The notes: a model not told the origin generated them from the sequence alone. A stretch of DNA of 64,000 nucleotides from Labrenzia sp. OB1 (GCF_001624695.1 NZ_JSEP01000012.1:91858-155857); one strand, 5' to 3'. Positions 25,972 through 35,981 are shown, counted from the stretch's first letter. Translations and numbers: made by a program.

Positions 25972-27123
25972 TCAATCAGTTCCTTTGTTCGGCTTGTCGA
26001 TTTCAGGCTGTCCATCGCCTGAAAACGCGGGCATCAGGATCCGGAAAACGGTTTTGTGGCGCTGGCTGTCGCATTCGATCACGCCGCCATGGTCACCGAT
26101 TATCTTGGCGACGAGCGCCAGTCCGAGGCCGGATCCGTTGGTTTTTGTGGATATGAAAGGCTCGAAAAGATGCGGCAGCAGATCTTCCGGCACGCCGGGA
26201 CCATTGTCCTGTACGCAAAATTCAAGCGGTAGCCCGACCTTCTCTGCCGTACCGGGAACGGACAGCCGCACACCGGGACGGAAGGCGGTCGAGATACGGA
26301 TCTCACCGTCCGGGTCATCGCCGATCGCTTCGCTGGCATTCTTGATCAGGTTCAGGAAAACCTGGATGAGCTGGTCCTTGTTGGCAAACACAGCCGGCAG
26401 GGAGGGATCGTAAATTTCATGGATCTTCTTGCCGCGCGCAAAGCCACTGTCGGAGAGCCGTTTCACATGATCGAGCACCACGTGAATATTCACCGGCTCG
26501 CGCTCGATTGGCCGCTCGTCGGAGAAAACCTCCATCCGATCGACAAGTTTCACGATCCGGTCCGTTTCATCCATAATGAGGCGCGTCAGGGCGCGGTCTT
26601 CATTTGGAACCGACTGCTCGATCAATTGCGCCGCGCCGCGAATGCCTGACAAAGGGTTCTTGATTTCGTGAGCCAGCATGGCGGCCAGACCCGTGACAGT
26701 GCGGGCAGCCCCTCTGGAAGTGAGCTGGCGGTCGATCTTTTCCGCCATCGTGCGTTCCTGAAACATCAGCACGACGGCGCCCGGGCGATCTGCGACGGGG
26801 GCGGCGTTTATGTCGACCACCCGTGGCGCGCCTATGCGCGGAGTGCCGATATCGACCTTGTACTCGTTGACCGCAGCGCCGCGGTCGCGCACCTGTTCGA
26901 TCAGGGTCAGGAGCGGACTGCCGAAAGGAACAAAATCGCTGATGGGGTGGCGTCTCAGGACCGACACACTTGAGCGCATGAAGATCTCCGCCGCCATGTT
27001 TGCCGATTCAATGACACCGTCGGGCGCCACGAGAAGCACCGGATGCGGCAGGGCATCCAGAATGGTCGGCCCGTCGCTGGCAAGTGCGGCCGTCCGGCCT
27101 GTCGCAGACACAAAATCCGTCAC
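25972..27123 (-). CDS. ntrB: Nitrogen regulation sensor kinase NtrB
   Basis: This 383-residue soluble histidine kinase/phosphatase has an N-terminal PAS domain ([20 protein letters not shown]), HisKA with H152 in [13 protein letters not shown], and an HATPase domain with [11 protein letters not shown] and [12 protein letters not shown]. It receives nitrogen status through PII protein and acts on NtrC. The GTG start overlaps the dusB stop (GTGA), indicating coupled translation in the dusB-ntrB-ntrC unit. Confidence 0.95.
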   Translation of the reverse strand: MTDFVSATGRTAALASDGPTILDALPHPVLLVAPDGVIESANMAAEIFMRSSVSVLRRHPISDFVPFGSPLLTLIEQVRDRGAAVNEYKVDIGTPRIGAPRVVDINAAPVADRPGAVVLMFQERTMAEKIDRQLTSRGAARTVTGLAAMLAHEIKNPLSGIRGAAQLIEQSVPNEDRALTRLIMDETDRIVKLVDRMEVFSDERPIEREPVNIHVVLDHVKRLSDSGFARGKKIHEIYDPSLPAVFANKDQLIQVFLNLIKNASEAIGDDPDGEIRISTAFRPGVRLSVPGTAEKVGLPLEFCVQDNGPGVPEDLLPHLFEPFISTKTNGSGLGLALVAKIIGDHGGVIECDSQRHKTVFRILMPAFSGDGQPEIDKPNKGTD

Positions 27124-28118
27124 GCGGCTGTCCGTTTGTTCGAGGAAGAAAACCAGTCCGCTGCAAGACGCATCACCTGCGCCGGCTGACTGGACGTCAT
27201 AAGCGTTTTCCGGAGTGCTCCGGAACAGGCGTCTCCGCCGTCGGCAGCGTCCATGTACCAGCCGAGATGCTTGCGCGCGATGCGCAGCCCCTGCGCCTGG
27301 CCGTAGTGGCTCAAAATGGCTTCATAGTGCTCGTTGACCAGGTCGGCCAGATCAATGCCGGCCGGTTCCGGCAGACGCTCTCCCGTCGCCAGGAAACGGC
27401 TGACATGGCCGGGCAGCCAGGGCCGCCCATAAGCGCCACGGCCAATCATCACGCCATCTGCCCGCGAAGCCGAAAGCATACGTGCCGCGTCCTCAAAAAT
27501 TTTGCAGTCGCCATTGGCGATCAAAGGTATTGAAACCGCATCCCGAACGGCTGCGATAGCCTCCCAGTCTGCGGTACCCTTGTAAAACTGGCAGCGCGTG
27601 CGTCCATGAACCGTGATCAGTTGAACGCCGGCGGCCTCGGCGCGCCGCGCCAGTTCCGGCGCATTGATGGACTGCTCGTCCCAGCCAAGTCGCATTTTCA
27701 GGCTCACGGGAACTTCGACGGCCTTCACGGTCGCATCGATCAGCGAAAGAGCATGATCGAGATCGCGCATCAGCGCGGAGCCGGAATAGCCGGAGGTCAC
27801 TTTTTTGGCCGGACAGCCCATGTTGATGTCAATGACGTCTGCGCCAAGACCGGCAATGACCTTCGCCGCCTCCCCCATCCAACGCGCCTCACGGCCCGCG
27901 AGCTGCACCACATGCAGCCCCTTGCGCTGTGATTCCGCACGCATCTGGGTTTCCGCGTCCCCTCTCATAAAGGATTCGCTGGCGACCATTTCACTGACCA
28001 CCATACCTGCGCCATATCTTGCGGCCAGCCTGCGGAACGGCAGATCGGTGACGCCGGACATCGGCGCAAGCACCGCCCTGCCGGGTATTACATGACGTCC
28101 AATAGAGATCGTTTTCAT
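27120..28118 (-). CDS. dusB: tRNA-dihydrouridine synthase DusB (NifR3)
   Basis: This 332-residue FMN enzyme reduces uridine to dihydrouridine in the tRNA D-loop. The family features are [15 protein letters not shown] at the N-terminus, the catalytic C102 in [18 protein letters not shown], and [12 protein letters not shown]. It is the nifR3 gene that heads the ntrBC operon in Rhizobiales and Rhodobacter. The ATG at 28118 is chosen; a GTG at 28130 would add four residues. It diverges from ispDF. Confidence 0.94.
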   Translation of the reverse strand: MKTISIGRHVIPGRAVLAPMSGVTDLPFRRLAARYGAGMVVSEMVASESFMRGDAETQMRAESQRKGLHVVQLAGREARWMGEAAKVIAGLGADVIDINMGCPAKKVTSGYSGSALMRDLDHALSLIDATVKAVEVPVSLKMRLGWDEQSINAPELARRAEAAGVQLITVHGRTRCQFYKGTADWEAIAAVRDAVSIPLIANGDCKIFEDAARMLSASRADGVMIGRGAYGRPWLPGHVSRFLATGERLPEPAGIDLADLVNEHYEAILSHYGQAQGLRIARKHLGWYMDAADGGDACSGALRKTLMTSSQPAQVMRLAADWFSSSNKRTAA

Positions 28119-28287
28119 CACTGGCGACACAAGGCTCTCTTCTTCTGCTCATTGCCTGTGCATTTTACAGATTGCCTATATTGTAGACAAATTCCGCAGC
28201 GCAACAAGTCAAAATTTGCAGTCGATACAAGTTCTTCGTTAAAGACGGTCAGATGGTTTCGGAATGCCCCCTGCAAGGAGACCTTAA

Positions 28288-29553
28288 ATGGCCAAAACGG
28301 CGGCAGCCCTCGTTGTTGCTGCTGGGCGTGGGTCACGCCTGGCGGATCCACGAACTTCAGTGCCCAAACAATACCGGCTTCTTGCCGGGCACCCGGTGCT
28401 GACCCATACACTGAACGCTCTGGGGAATCATCCCCGGATTTCACATATGGTCACCGTCATGCATCCGGACGACATCGGCCTTTATGACGAGGCCGTTTCG
28501 GTGGCCTCCGAGACCTGGTCGCACAAACTGGTCCAGGCTGTATTCGGAGGCGAAACCCGGCAAGAGTCCGTTCATGCGGGCCTCAAGGCTCTGTCAGCCA
28601 CCTCCTGCGACTACGTCCTGATCCATGACGCCGCGCGTCCCTTTCTGATCCATGACGTCATCGACAGGGTGCTCGATAAACTTGACGGCGGGGCGGAAGG
28701 TGCGCTTGCCGCCACGCAGGTTGTCGATACTCTCAAGAAACAGATAGAGCCCGGCCAGCCGCTGGAAACAATTGACCGGGAGAACCTCTGGGCAGCACAA
28801 ACGCCGCAGGCATTTTCGCTTTCGCGGATTTCCAGAGCTCACGAAAACGCCGCGCAAGCCGCTCACACGGCCTTTCCCGACGACACCAGTCTTGCGGAAT
28901 GGGACGGAATGACGGTCGTCCTGAGCGCAGGCGATCCCGCGAATTTCAAGATCACGACCGCAGCCGATCTCAGGCGTGCGGAGCAACAGGCGAGTTTGCT
29001 GACAATGTCCCAGCCCCATTCCACAGACCGCCCGCTTTCCGAACTGACCGATATACGCACCGGCATCGGTTACGATGTCCATGCGTTCGATGACGGTGAC
29101 GCGGTCATTCTCGGCGGCGTTAGCCTGCCCCATACACAAAAGCTCAAGGGCCACTCCGACGCCGATGTCGTTCTGCACGCCATTACCGACGCGACGCTCG
29201 GCGCAATCGGCGCAGGGGATATCGGCCAGCATTTCCCCCCGACAAATCCTCTTTGGAAAGGCGCATCTTCCGCCATGTTTCAGGAAGACGCCATGCGCCG
29301 GCTGTCGGACATGGGTGGCCGCCTCGCTCATATCGACGTGACAATCGTCTGCGAGGAACCGAAGATCGGCCCTCACCGGGACAGGATCCGCACGTCGATT
29401 GCGGAAATCTGCCGCCTGCCGCTGTCCCGGGTCTCCGTTAAGGCGACGACTTCGGAAAGACTGGGCTTCACCGGCCGCAAGGAGGGAATCGCCGCCCTCG
29501 CCAGCGTGACGGTGAGACTGCCTTTCGAAGAATATGAAGGAGACGCAACATGA
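28288..29553 (+). CDS. ispDF: Bifunctional isoprenoid enzyme IspD/IspF
   Basis: This 421-residue fusion carries two steps of the MEP pathway. Residues about 1-230 are IspD (MEP cytidylyltransferase), with [10 protein letters not shown] and PKQYRLLAG nucleotide-binding motifs. Residues about 258-421 are IspF (MEcPP synthase), with the zinc-site GYDVHAF and [13 protein letters not shown] motifs. The fusion is characteristic of alpha- and epsilonproteobacteria. AAGGAG precedes the ATG. It overlaps the downstream CinA-type gene by ATGA. Confidence 0.96.
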   Translation: MAKTAAALVVAAGRGSRLADPRTSVPKQYRLLAGHPVLTHTLNALGNHPRISHMVTVMHPDDIGLYDEAVSVASETWSHKLVQAVFGGETRQESVHAGLKALSATSCDYVLIHDAARPFLIHDVIDRVLDKLDGGAEGALAATQVVDTLKKQIEPGQPLETIDRENLWAAQTPQAFSLSRISRAHENAAQAAHTAFPDDTSLAEWDGMTVVLSAGDPANFKITTAADLRRAEQQASLLTMSQPHSTDRPLSELTDIRTGIGYDVHAFDDGDAVILGGVSLPHTQKLKGHSDADVVLHAITDATLGAIGAGDIGQHFPPTNPLWKGASSAMFQEDAMRRLSDMGGRLAHIDVTIVCEEPKIGPHRDRIRTSIAEICRLPLSRVSVKATTSERLGFTGRKEGIAALASVTVRLPFEEYEGDAT

Positions 29554-30059
29554 CTGACAGGACACCACGCAGTCTCGATGACCTCACCCCGCTTGCGCAA
29601 ACCGTTCTCGATGCCTTGACGGCCGCAGGCAAGATGGTGGCCACCGCAGAATCCTGCACCGGAGGCCTGATTTGCGGAACGCTTACGGAAGTCGCGGGCT
29701 CATCCGCAGCTGTCGACCGCGGCTTCGTCACCTATTCCAATGAGGCGAAAACCGAGATGCTGGGCGTGCCCGCCGACCTGATCGTTAAAGTCGGCGCCGT
29801 CAGCAAGGAAGTCGCCATTGCCATGGCGGAAGGCGCTCTTGCGCGATCCGACGCGGACGTTGCGGTTGCCGTTACGGGAGTCGCCGGCCCGGGTGGAGGC
29901 AGTGAGGAAAAACCGGTGGGAACGGTTCATGTCGCCGTCGCGTGCAAGGGAAAACCATCCGGTCATGTTCACTGCTGGTTTGCGGATAGAGGCAGAAAGT
30001 CCATCCGCCTCGAGACGGTACAGACTGCCTTAACATCTATTCTAAATGCGCTTTCCTGA
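29550..30059 (+). CDS. pncC: CinA-family nicotinamide-nucleotide amidohydrolase
   Basis: This 169-residue protein is a stand-alone CinA C-terminal domain that deamidates nicotinamide mononucleotide in pyridine nucleotide salvage. The motifs [16 protein letters not shown] (around 32-47), [15 protein letters not shown] and [20 protein letters not shown] are diagnostic. Its ATG overlaps the stop of ispDF, so the two are co-translated. The AT-rich stretch directly after it marks a change in sequence character. Confidence 0.9.
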   Translation: MTDRTPRSLDDLTPLAQTVLDALTAAGKMVATAESCTGGLICGTLTEVAGSSAAVDRGFVTYSNEAKTEMLGVPADLIVKVGAVSKEVAIAMAEGALARSDADVAVAVTGVAGPGGGSEEKPVGTVHVAVACKGKPSGHVHCWFADRGRKSIRLETVQTALTSILNALS

Positions 30060-30162
30060 GTAAAATATCATTAATATTACAGTTATTTACGACTGGATTA
30101 TCTAAACTTGAAAAGTACTGTTGCCTCCATCAGAATTCTTCTGCCCCCGAAAGCAGCAATAC

Positions 30163-30630
30163 ATGAAGATAACATCAGCGACGATTTTTGTAATTTTATC
30201 CGTCGGCAGCACAGTATTTGCGGATAATTTTATACAACTTGGAGATTTTTATCTTATTTCGCGGGATCGTTACGGTTACTTCGTCGGAAGCCACAAACTT
30301 TTTAGAAATAACTACAGGGGACTAAATAAAGTTTCCTACTGCAACCGCGACTATTTCGTGCGCAGCCATTCCGTCGCCTGGACGGAAGTCGAGAGCCGTC
30401 GCGGCAATGTCGTGCGCATCGAGTATAATTTCGGCCGCGGCTGGAGACCCATATGCGAAGGTCCGCAAGATCAGGTCACCTTGACGGATATCGGGATAGA
30501 CATGAGCGCCGACGACGTTCTTGAGACCGCGGACGAGAGCGCCGCTGGCCAGAGCCGTCTGTCCTCTATCGGAGCCATGTTTCAGACCGAAAATTCTGGA
30601 AACACAGACAGCGGTTTTCACAAACGCTGA
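30163..30630 (+). CDS. Small exported protein, tandem family member 1
   Basis: This 155-residue protein is not one I recognise. A signal peptide covers residues 1-20 (cleavage after VFA). The mature part has FYLISRDRYGYFVGSH (29-44), a conserved C60, FVRSHSVAWTEVE (65-77), a second C98 in RPICEG, VTLTDIGI (105-112) and a C-terminal SRLSSIGAMF (131-140). The same landmarks recur in the next two genes in the same order, so the three are diverged duplicates. Two cysteines about 38 residues apart suggest one disulfide in the periplasm. Flanks are AT-rich. The first ATG is used; a TTG extension to 30121 lacks support. Confidence 0.75.
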   Translation: MKITSATIFVILSVGSTVFADNFIQLGDFYLISRDRYGYFVGSHKLFRNNYRGLNKVSYCNRDYFVRSHSVAWTEVESRRGNVVRIEYNFGRGWRPICEGPQDQVTLTDIGIDMSADDVLETADESAAGQSRLSSIGAMFQTENSGNTDSGFHKR

Positions 30631-30804
30631 CTTGTCTGTACTGCCGATATCTCACACAGTTTGCCTGTTCAGGCTCATGAAGCATCGGGAGTATAAATTT
30701 TTAATAAAAGCAGCCTCCATTTCGAAACAGCTTTTACAAAGACTTGCTGTAGCGATCAGCATACAAGAAAAAATCCCTATAAAATCGCACTACAGGATAA
30801 GGTA

Positions 30805-31293
30805 ATGTCAATCAGAAACGCAATGCTTGCCGCGGGTGTTCTTATCCTGGCTGCGGCGGAGGCCTTCGCAGGAAGCGACCTGCCCCAGGCCGGAGATACC
30901 TACATTATTTCGCGCGACGAATATCACGGTTTCCGAGGATCCCATCGCATCTACAACAGGGTGGCCGATGGACTGGTGAAAGTGGAGTATTGCGGCCGTT
31001 CCTATTGGGTCCGTTTCGCGACAGTTGCCTGGACACAGTTGGAAGTCGAACGGGAAAATGCCGTGCGCGTCGAGTTCAATCGGGGCAAGGGATGGCGGCC
31101 AATTTGCGCGCATCCTGAAAGGCAGGTAACCTTGCTTGATCTGGGAGTTCAGGAAGACCCGAGGGTCGTGGTTCAAAATGATGGCGTACCGGATCAACGC
31201 GTGAACCGTTTCGCGACCATTATAAGCTCCTTCCGGACAACAACAGTCGATGATGCGGCCAAATCGTTTCATGGCCGCCAAAAAGACAAGTAA
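30805..31293 (+). CDS. Small exported protein, tandem family member 2
   Basis: This 162-residue protein is a paralog of the preceding gene. The signal peptide ends after AFA (residue 22). The matching landmarks are YIISRDEYHGFRGSHRIY (33-50), C63 in EYCGRSYWVR, TVAWTQLE (73-80), C101 in WRPICAHP, QVTLLDLGV (107-115) and the C-terminal NRFATIISSFR. The cysteine spacing is the same (38) as in member 1. It is separated from member 1 by 174 AT-rich bases, enough for its own promoter. Function unknown; a periplasmic or secreted role follows from the signal peptide. Confidence 0.8.
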   Translation: MSIRNAMLAAGVLILAAAEAFAGSDLPQAGDTYIISRDEYHGFRGSHRIYNRVADGLVKVEYCGRSYWVRFATVAWTQLEVERENAVRVEFNRGKGWRPICAHPERQVTLLDLGVQEDPRVVVQNDGVPDQRVNRFATIISSFRTTTVDDAAKSFHGRQKDK

Positions 31294-31369
31294 GGCTCAA
31301 GTAAGCCTGACATCGTATAATTCGAAAATAGCTGGGGTGAACTGAACACGCAGGATAAGGAATTTCAAA

Positions 31370-31816
31370 ATGAAACGCTTGATAGCGTTCCTGGTCTTCG
31401 CGATTGCCACAAGCGGCTGTCTGACCGGGACGGCGCTTGGCCAAAGTGATTTCTACATCCGCTCCAACTACTCCAATGGCGGTTTCACAGGATCTCACGA
31501 GATTCTGCGCAAACCGAAAGAAGGCTATTACGAAGCACTCTACTGCAACATGACCTTCTGGGTTTCCTCAAGCACGGTTGCCTGGACCGAAGAGCAGGCG
31601 GAAGCCGGTCAAACACTGGTGGTGGAAGAAGACAACGGCGCGGTTTCCAGAAGCGGCCGAAAGATAGTCTGCGAAGACTACAAGTCTTTCGCCACACTGG
31701 AAGATCTCGGACTGAAGCCCTCGGAAATAGAAGAAATTCGCGGAACCGGCGATACCGTCAGAACGAAATCGAGCCGTCTCCGGACGATCCGCGACGCCTT
31801 CAAGCAATTCAAGTAG
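31370..31816 (+). CDS. Small exported protein, tandem family member 3
   Basis: This 148-residue protein is the most diverged of the three. Its signal peptide probably ends after ALG (residue 24); a C17 in ATSGC is not a good lipobox. Landmarks shared with members 1 and 2 are FYIRSNYSNGGFTGSHEIL (28-46), C59 in LYCNMTFWV, STVAWTEEQ (68-76), C101 in KIVCEDY, ATLEDLGL (108-115) and SRLRTIRDAFKQF at the end. AAGG precedes the ATG. The function is unknown. Confidence 0.8.
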   Translation: MKRLIAFLVFAIATSGCLTGTALGQSDFYIRSNYSNGGFTGSHEILRKPKEGYYEALYCNMTFWVSSSTVAWTEEQAEAGQTLVVEEDNGAVSRSGRKIVCEDYKSFATLEDLGLKPSEIEEIRGTGDTVRTKSSRLRTIRDAFKQFK

Positions 31817-31860
31817 GTCCTGAACGGTTTCGCGGCGGAAGAACAGCCGGGACAGAAAAG

Positions 31861-32313
31861 TCAGATCCCGTAGACTTCGTCCGCCCGCGTTTCAAAGGCG
31901 CTCGAGAATTTTCGGAAAGCCCTGTCGAACATGACCCCCATCAGGGAGCCGAGCGTCCGGCTGCGGAATTCATAGGAAATATAGAAACCGACGCTGCTGA
32001 CCCCGTCGCCCATATTCTCGAAAGTCCAGGTATTCTCGAGATGCTTGAACGGCCCGTCGAGATATTCCACCAGGATCGTGCGCTCAGCGGGTCGCAATTC
32101 CACACGGCTGGTGAACGTTTCCTTGAAAAGCTTGTAGGCCACGGTCATGTCGGCAACCAGAACGGTGTTCCCGTTCTCGAGTTCCTTGCGCCCGCGAACC
32201 TGCAGGTCCTGACACAACGGAACGAACTGCGGATACTGTTCCACATCCGCGACCAGACGGAACATGTCGTCGGCGTTGTGACTGACTTTGTGATTGGATG
32301 AATAACTGGGCAT
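31861..32313 (-). CDS. COQ10/RatA-like START-domain protein
   Basis: This 150-residue protein is a polyketide cyclase/START-type lipid-binding fold, matching the COQ10-like group (HKVSHNADDMFRLVADVEQYPQFVPLC at the N-terminus, shown here in outline by its VEQYPQFVPLC core, and the DGPFKHLENTWTF segment). COQ10 proteins bind ubiquinone and help its delivery to respiratory complexes; the E. coli RatA name reflects an older toxin claim. It follows lipA on the same strand, a frequent alphaproteobacterial pairing. Confidence 0.88.
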   Translation of the reverse strand: MPSYSSNHKVSHNADDMFRLVADVEQYPQFVPLCQDLQVRGRKELENGNTVLVADMTVAYKLFKETFTSRVELRPAERTILVEYLDGPFKHLENTWTFENMGDGVSSVGFYISYEFRSRTLGSLMGVMFDRAFRKFSSAFETRADEVYGI

Positions 32314-32392
32314 TCAGTGTGTCTGACCGTGTTGCAATCCGTTTCCTCGGCCGTCCCGCTCCTTCGGGACCGGCCGACCCGTAGACCTGATT

Positions 32393-33367
32393 TCAGCGTC
32401 CGAGCTTTGCCATGCGGGCGGCGCGCAGATCCGAGAAGTCCTCCCCGGCATGATGCGACGAACGGGTCAGGGGGCTGGCGGAGACTTTCAGGAAGCCCTT
32501 GGCGTAGGCAATGCGCTCATAACCCTTGAATTCTTCCGGCGTCACGAATGACAGGACCGGATGGTGTTTTTTTGACGGCTGAAGATACTGGCCGATTGTC
32601 AGAAAATCCACATCGGCCGCGCGCAGATCATCCATCAACTGAAGAACTTCGTTCCGTTCTTCGCCGAGGCCGACCATGATGCCGGACTTGGTGAACATTT
32701 CCGGATCAAGCTCTTTCGTCTTCTGGAGAATGCGGATCGAATGGAAATAGCGCGCACCGGGGCGGACAGTCAGATATTTCGAAGGCACGGTCTCCAGATT
32801 ATGATTGAAGACATCAGGCTTCGCCTCGACCACGATCTCCAGAGCGCCCTCCTTGCGCAGGAAATCCGGGGTCAGAACTTCAACCGTGGTTGAAGGCGAG
32901 GTCTTGCGTATGGCGCCGATCACATCGGCGAAATGCCGTGCACCGCCATCGTCAAGATCATCCCGGTCCACGGATGTGATGACAACATGTTCAAGTCCCA
33001 TGGCAGCCACTGCATCTGCAACGCCCTGGGCCTCTTTGGTGTCAACGGGTCCGGGCATGCCCGTGCGCACATTGCAAAACGCGCATGCGCGCGTGCAGGT
33101 GTCGCCGAGGATCATGAAACTGGCGTGTTTCTTGGACCAGCATTCGCCGATATTCGGGCAGCCGGCTTCCTCGCAAACAGTCACCAGATTGTTTGCGCGC
33201 ACCACAGCCTGGGTTTCGCGGTAGATCGGCGAGGTCGGCGCCTTGACACGGATCCATTTGGGCTTGCGCTGCACCGGATTGTCCGGACGGTGAGCCTTTT
33301 CCGGATGGCGCGGGCGCGCATCGGACTTTTCCCGGGGGCGATTGAGCGTATTGACGATCGTAACCAT
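32393..33367 (-). CDS. lipA: Lipoyl synthase
   Basis: This 324-residue radical SAM enzyme inserts two sulfurs into octanoyl-lipoyl domains. The auxiliary cluster cysteines C65, C70 and C76 and the radical SAM triad C91, C95 and C98 (CTRACAFC) are all visible, as is the C-terminal [10 protein letters not shown] motif. It supplies the cofactor for the lipoyl domains of the pyruvate dehydrogenase subunits encoded a few genes upstream on the same strand (pdhB, pdhC). ATG start at 33367. Confidence 0.96.
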   Translation of the reverse strand: MVTIVNTLNRPREKSDARPRHPEKAHRPDNPVQRKPKWIRVKAPTSPIYRETQAVVRANNLVTVCEEAGCPNIGECWSKKHASFMILGDTCTRACAFCNVRTGMPGPVDTKEAQGVADAVAAMGLEHVVITSVDRDDLDDGGARHFADVIGAIRKTSPSTTVEVLTPDFLRKEGALEIVVEAKPDVFNHNLETVPSKYLTVRPGARYFHSIRILQKTKELDPEMFTKSGIMVGLGEERNEVLQLMDDLRAADVDFLTIGQYLQPSKKHHPVLSFVTPEEFKGYERIAYAKGFLKVSASPLTRSSHHAGEDFSDLRAARMAKLGR

Positions 33368-33422
33368 GCAACTTACCTGTCGTTATTCCCTTGAAAGGTC
33401 AAGTCTCAAACCCAATTGCCAG

Positions 33423-33863
33423 CTATGTTCCAACTGCAGAACTCACAAGTGTTTCGAGCCGCTGCCGCGCCGTTTCGGACAGCGGCTGGGATTTGCGCGT
33501 TGCCTCATTCATCTGAACGGCCACCGTCACGGCCCGGGCGACAGGGATACCGTCCTGAAACACGCACTGGAAAAGCCTGAACGAACTTCGCCCGACTTCG
33601 CTCACGGCCGTGCCGATTTCAACATCCCCGGGCCAGTTGATTTCGGCCAGGAAATCGAGTTCCAGACGGGCGATCACGAAGGCAGCCCCCTCTCCGGCAA
33701 GCCCCTCTCGATAAAGCAGATCAACGCGGCCGGTTTCCAGAAACGTGGAAAAAACTGCGTTGTTCACATGACCCTGCCGGTCGGTGTCGCAGTAGCGCAG
33801 CTTGTCGCTCGTCCTGAGCGGAAACGCCTCGATCCCGGCCAAACTGGCATTCGCCGTCGTCAC
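33423..33863 (-). CDS. Acyl-CoA thioesterase, hotdog fold (YbgC-like)
   Basis: This 146-residue protein has the 4-hydroxybenzoyl-CoA thioesterase hotdog fold, with the conserved RYCDTDRQGHVNNAVFSTFLE segment near residue 23 carrying the catalytic Asp. It should hydrolyse short or medium acyl-CoA. The start is GTG at 33863, overlapping the stop of the upstream GlsB-type gene (GTGA), so the two may be co-translated. Substrate unknown. Confidence 0.82.
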   Translation of the reverse strand: MTTANASLAGIEAFPLRTSDKLRYCDTDRQGHVNNAVFSTFLETGRVDLLYREGLAGEGAAFVIARLELDFLAEINWPGDVEIGTAVSEVGRSSFRLFQCVFQDGIPVARAVTVAVQMNEATRKSQPLSETARQRLETLVSSAVGT

Positions 33864-34099
33864 TTGAACATCTTCTTCCAGATGAACAGAAACAGGACGG
33901 CTCCCAGAACGGCGATGATCAGCCGGTCCAGGATCCCTCCGGTCACATTCAAATTCAGGATGGAGGCGAGTTCGCCCCCGATCAGCGCCCCGACGAGACC
34001 GACGACGAGGCTTCCAAGAAAGCCTCCCCGGCTGTTGAGCACCCTGTGGGCAACCGCGCCCGCGATGAGGCCGATGATAACCGTGATGATCAATCCCAT
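33860..34099 (-). CDS. GlsB/YeaQ/YmgE-family membrane protein, copy 1
   Basis: This 79-residue inner-membrane protein has three hydrophobic segments with the glycine-rich pattern of the transglycosylase-associated (GlsB/YeaQ) family: IITVIIGLIAGAVAHRVL, GFLGSLVVGLVGALIGG and LIIAVLGAVLFLFIW. Family members are general-stress proteins without a defined biochemical role. The ATG at 34099 has GGAG about 8 bases upstream; a TTG at 34120 is less likely. It is a paralog of the next gene. Confidence 0.8.
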   Translation of the reverse strand: MGLIITVIIGLIAGAVAHRVLNSRGGFLGSLVVGLVGALIGGELASILNLNVTGGILDRLIIAVLGAVLFLFIWKKMFK

Positions 34100-34121
34100 C
34101 GCAGCAGTCTCCGCTATCAAA

Positions 34122-34370
34122 TCAGGCCAGCAGCCGCGCGATCAGCACGACGACAATCGCACCGACGGCAGCCACGACGATTTCATTTACATAGGCATTT
34201 CCAAGGTTCAGATTTATCCCGGCAATCTTGAACAGGAAACCACCGACGAATGCACCGATCAGACCGGTGATGAGATACCGCACCAGTCCGCCACCGCCAA
34301 CGATGACACTTGCGAGCCAACCGGCGACAATACCGATAACGATCCAGATCAGAATTGATTTTACGTCCAT
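34122..34370 (-). CDS. GlsB/YeaQ/YmgE-family membrane protein, copy 2
   Basis: This 82-residue membrane protein repeats the family pattern of its neighbour: LIWIVIGIVAGWLASVIVGG, YLITGLIGAFVGGFLF and IVVAAVGAIVVVLIARLL. It has an excellent GGGAGG ribosome site. The two copies lie 22 bases apart on one strand with the thioesterase gene behind them, which implies an operon. Stress induction is typical for the family but not visible here. Confidence 0.82.
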   Translation of the reverse strand: MDVKSILIWIVIGIVAGWLASVIVGGGGLVRYLITGLIGAFVGGFLFKIAGINLNLGNAYVNEIVVAAVGAIVVVLIARLLA

Positions 34371-34396
34371 GACTGAAACCTCCCGTTAGTACAAAG

Positions 34397-34429
34397 CGGA
34401 CAGCCTCACGTTAACGTAAATGCTGTCCG
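34397..34429 (-). terminator. Inverted repeat after lpd
   Basis: CGGACAGC (34397-34404) pairs with GCTGTCCG (34422-34429) around a 17-base loop that itself contains the palindrome ACGTTAACGT. On the minus strand it follows the lpd stop and is trailed by a weak TTTGT. It could end the pdh operon or act as an operator for the GlsB-type genes. Confidence 0.35.
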
Positions 34430-34469
34430 TGTCTTTAGTTCCCTACCAAATTCCAATCCGCGGAAAAGC

Positions 34470-35912
34470 CTACATGTTCAACACGCGGCCATACGCATCC
34501 AGCACGGATTCCTTCATCATTTCGGAGAGGGTCGGATGCGGGAACACCGTATGCATCAGATCCTCTTCCGTCGTCTCCAGATTCATGGCGACAACGTATC
34601 CCTGTATGAGTTCGGTCACTTCCGCGCCGACCATATGCGCACCGAGCAACTGACCGGTTTTCGCATCGAAGATTGTCTTGATTAGACCTTCCGGCTCGCC
34701 AAGAGCAATCGCCTTGCCGTTGCCGATGAACGGAAAGCGACCGACCTTGATGTCATATCCGGCTTCTTTCGCCTTCGGCTCGGTAAGACCGACAGAAGCG
34801 ACCTGTGGATTGCAGTAGGTGCATCCCGGGATCATCGACTTGTCCATCGCGTGAACATCCTTGCCCGCGATCTTCTCCACACAGATCACGCCCTCATGCT
34901 CGGCCTTGTGCGCCAGCATCGGCGGACCCGCCACGTCGCCAATGGCATAGATACCCGGAACGTTGGTGCGGCCAAAACCATCGATCACGACGCAGCCCCG
35001 GTCGGTCTTGACGCCAAGATCCTCCAGACCGAGATTTTCGATGTTTCCAACAACTCCGACCGCGGAGATCAGCTTTTCCGCCTTCAGGTCCTGTTTCTTG
35101 CCGTCCTTGGTCTCGACCGTCGCAGTCACGCCGCCGGCGCCCTTTTTGACGGCCGAAACCTTGGCTTCGAGCAGGAACTTGATGCCCTGCTTCTCCATCA
35201 TCTTTTTCGCCATGCCGGAGATTTCCGGATCCTCGACCGGCATGATGTTCCCCATCATCTCGATGACGGTCACATCAACTCCCATGGTGCGGTAGAAGGA
35301 GGCGAACTCGATGCCGATGGCACCGGACCCCATGACGATCAGCGACTTCGGCATCGCCGGCGGCACCATGGCCTCGAAATAGGTCCAGATGTCCTTGCCG
35401 TCCGGCTCGATACCCGGAATGGCGCGCGGGCGCGCACCTGTTGCCACGATGATGTGCTTGGCCTTGTAGACGCCCTCCCCCTTGGTGCCTTTCGGGGCCG
35501 GGTGCTGAGGTTCCATGGCCTTCTTGGCAGTCTTGGAAACAGTGACTTCACCCGCCTTGGTGACCTTGCCTTCTCCCCACAGGATATCGACCTTGTTCTT
35601 CTTCATGAGGAAGCCGATGCCGCCGTTGAGCTGACCGGACACTCCGCGTGAGCGCTTGACGACGGCACTGGCATCGAAGGAGATCTTCTCCGCGGACAGG
35701 CCGTAATCCCTGGCATTCTGCATGAAGTGGTAGATCTCGGCGGAACGAAGCAGCGCCTTGGTCGGTATGCATCCCCAGTTGAGGCAGATGCCGCCCATAT
35801 GTTCCCGTTCGACGATTGCGGTCTTGAAGCCCAGCTGGGCGGACCGTATCGCGGTCACGTAACCGCCCGGACCGGATCCGATGATGATCACATCGTAGTT
35901 GGTATCAGCCAT
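34470..35912 (-). CDS. lpdA: Dihydrolipoyl dehydrogenase (E3)
   Basis: This 480-residue flavoprotein reoxidises dihydrolipoyl groups in 2-oxoacid dehydrogenase complexes. It has the FAD-binding GSGPGGYVTAIRSAQLG, the redox-active C43/C48 in GICLNWGCIPTK, the NAD-binding MGSGAIGIEFASFY, and the C-terminal HPTLSEMM with the catalytic His. It is the last gene of the pdhA-pdhB-pdhC-lpd unit. The ATG at 35912 begins the canonical MADTNYDVIIIG. Confidence 0.95.
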   Translation of the reverse strand: MADTNYDVIIIGSGPGGYVTAIRSAQLGFKTAIVEREHMGGICLNWGCIPTKALLRSAEIYHFMQNARDYGLSAEKISFDASAVVKRSRGVSGQLNGGIGFLMKKNKVDILWGEGKVTKAGEVTVSKTAKKAMEPQHPAPKGTKGEGVYKAKHIIVATGARPRAIPGIEPDGKDIWTYFEAMVPPAMPKSLIVMGSGAIGIEFASFYRTMGVDVTVIEMMGNIMPVEDPEISGMAKKMMEKQGIKFLLEAKVSAVKKGAGGVTATVETKDGKKQDLKAEKLISAVGVVGNIENLGLEDLGVKTDRGCVVIDGFGRTNVPGIYAIGDVAGPPMLAHKAEHEGVICVEKIAGKDVHAMDKSMIPGCTYCNPQVASVGLTEPKAKEAGYDIKVGRFPFIGNGKAIALGEPEGLIKTIFDAKTGQLLGAHMVGAEVTELIQGYVVAMNLETTEEDLMHTVFPHPTLSEMMKESVLDAYGRVLNM

Positions 35913-35981
35913 GGTGTGTTCCCCGGCGAAAGAAGTCATCGTTGACAACGGCGCGGCAGGGTGCCGCGCCGGAGAGCTGCA

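Noticed and set aside
32348..32376. GC-rich inverted repeat between lipA and the COQ10-like gene as a terminator
   Set aside because: It has no T-tract in either direction and lies within a likely two-gene operon, so it is only a structured spacer.
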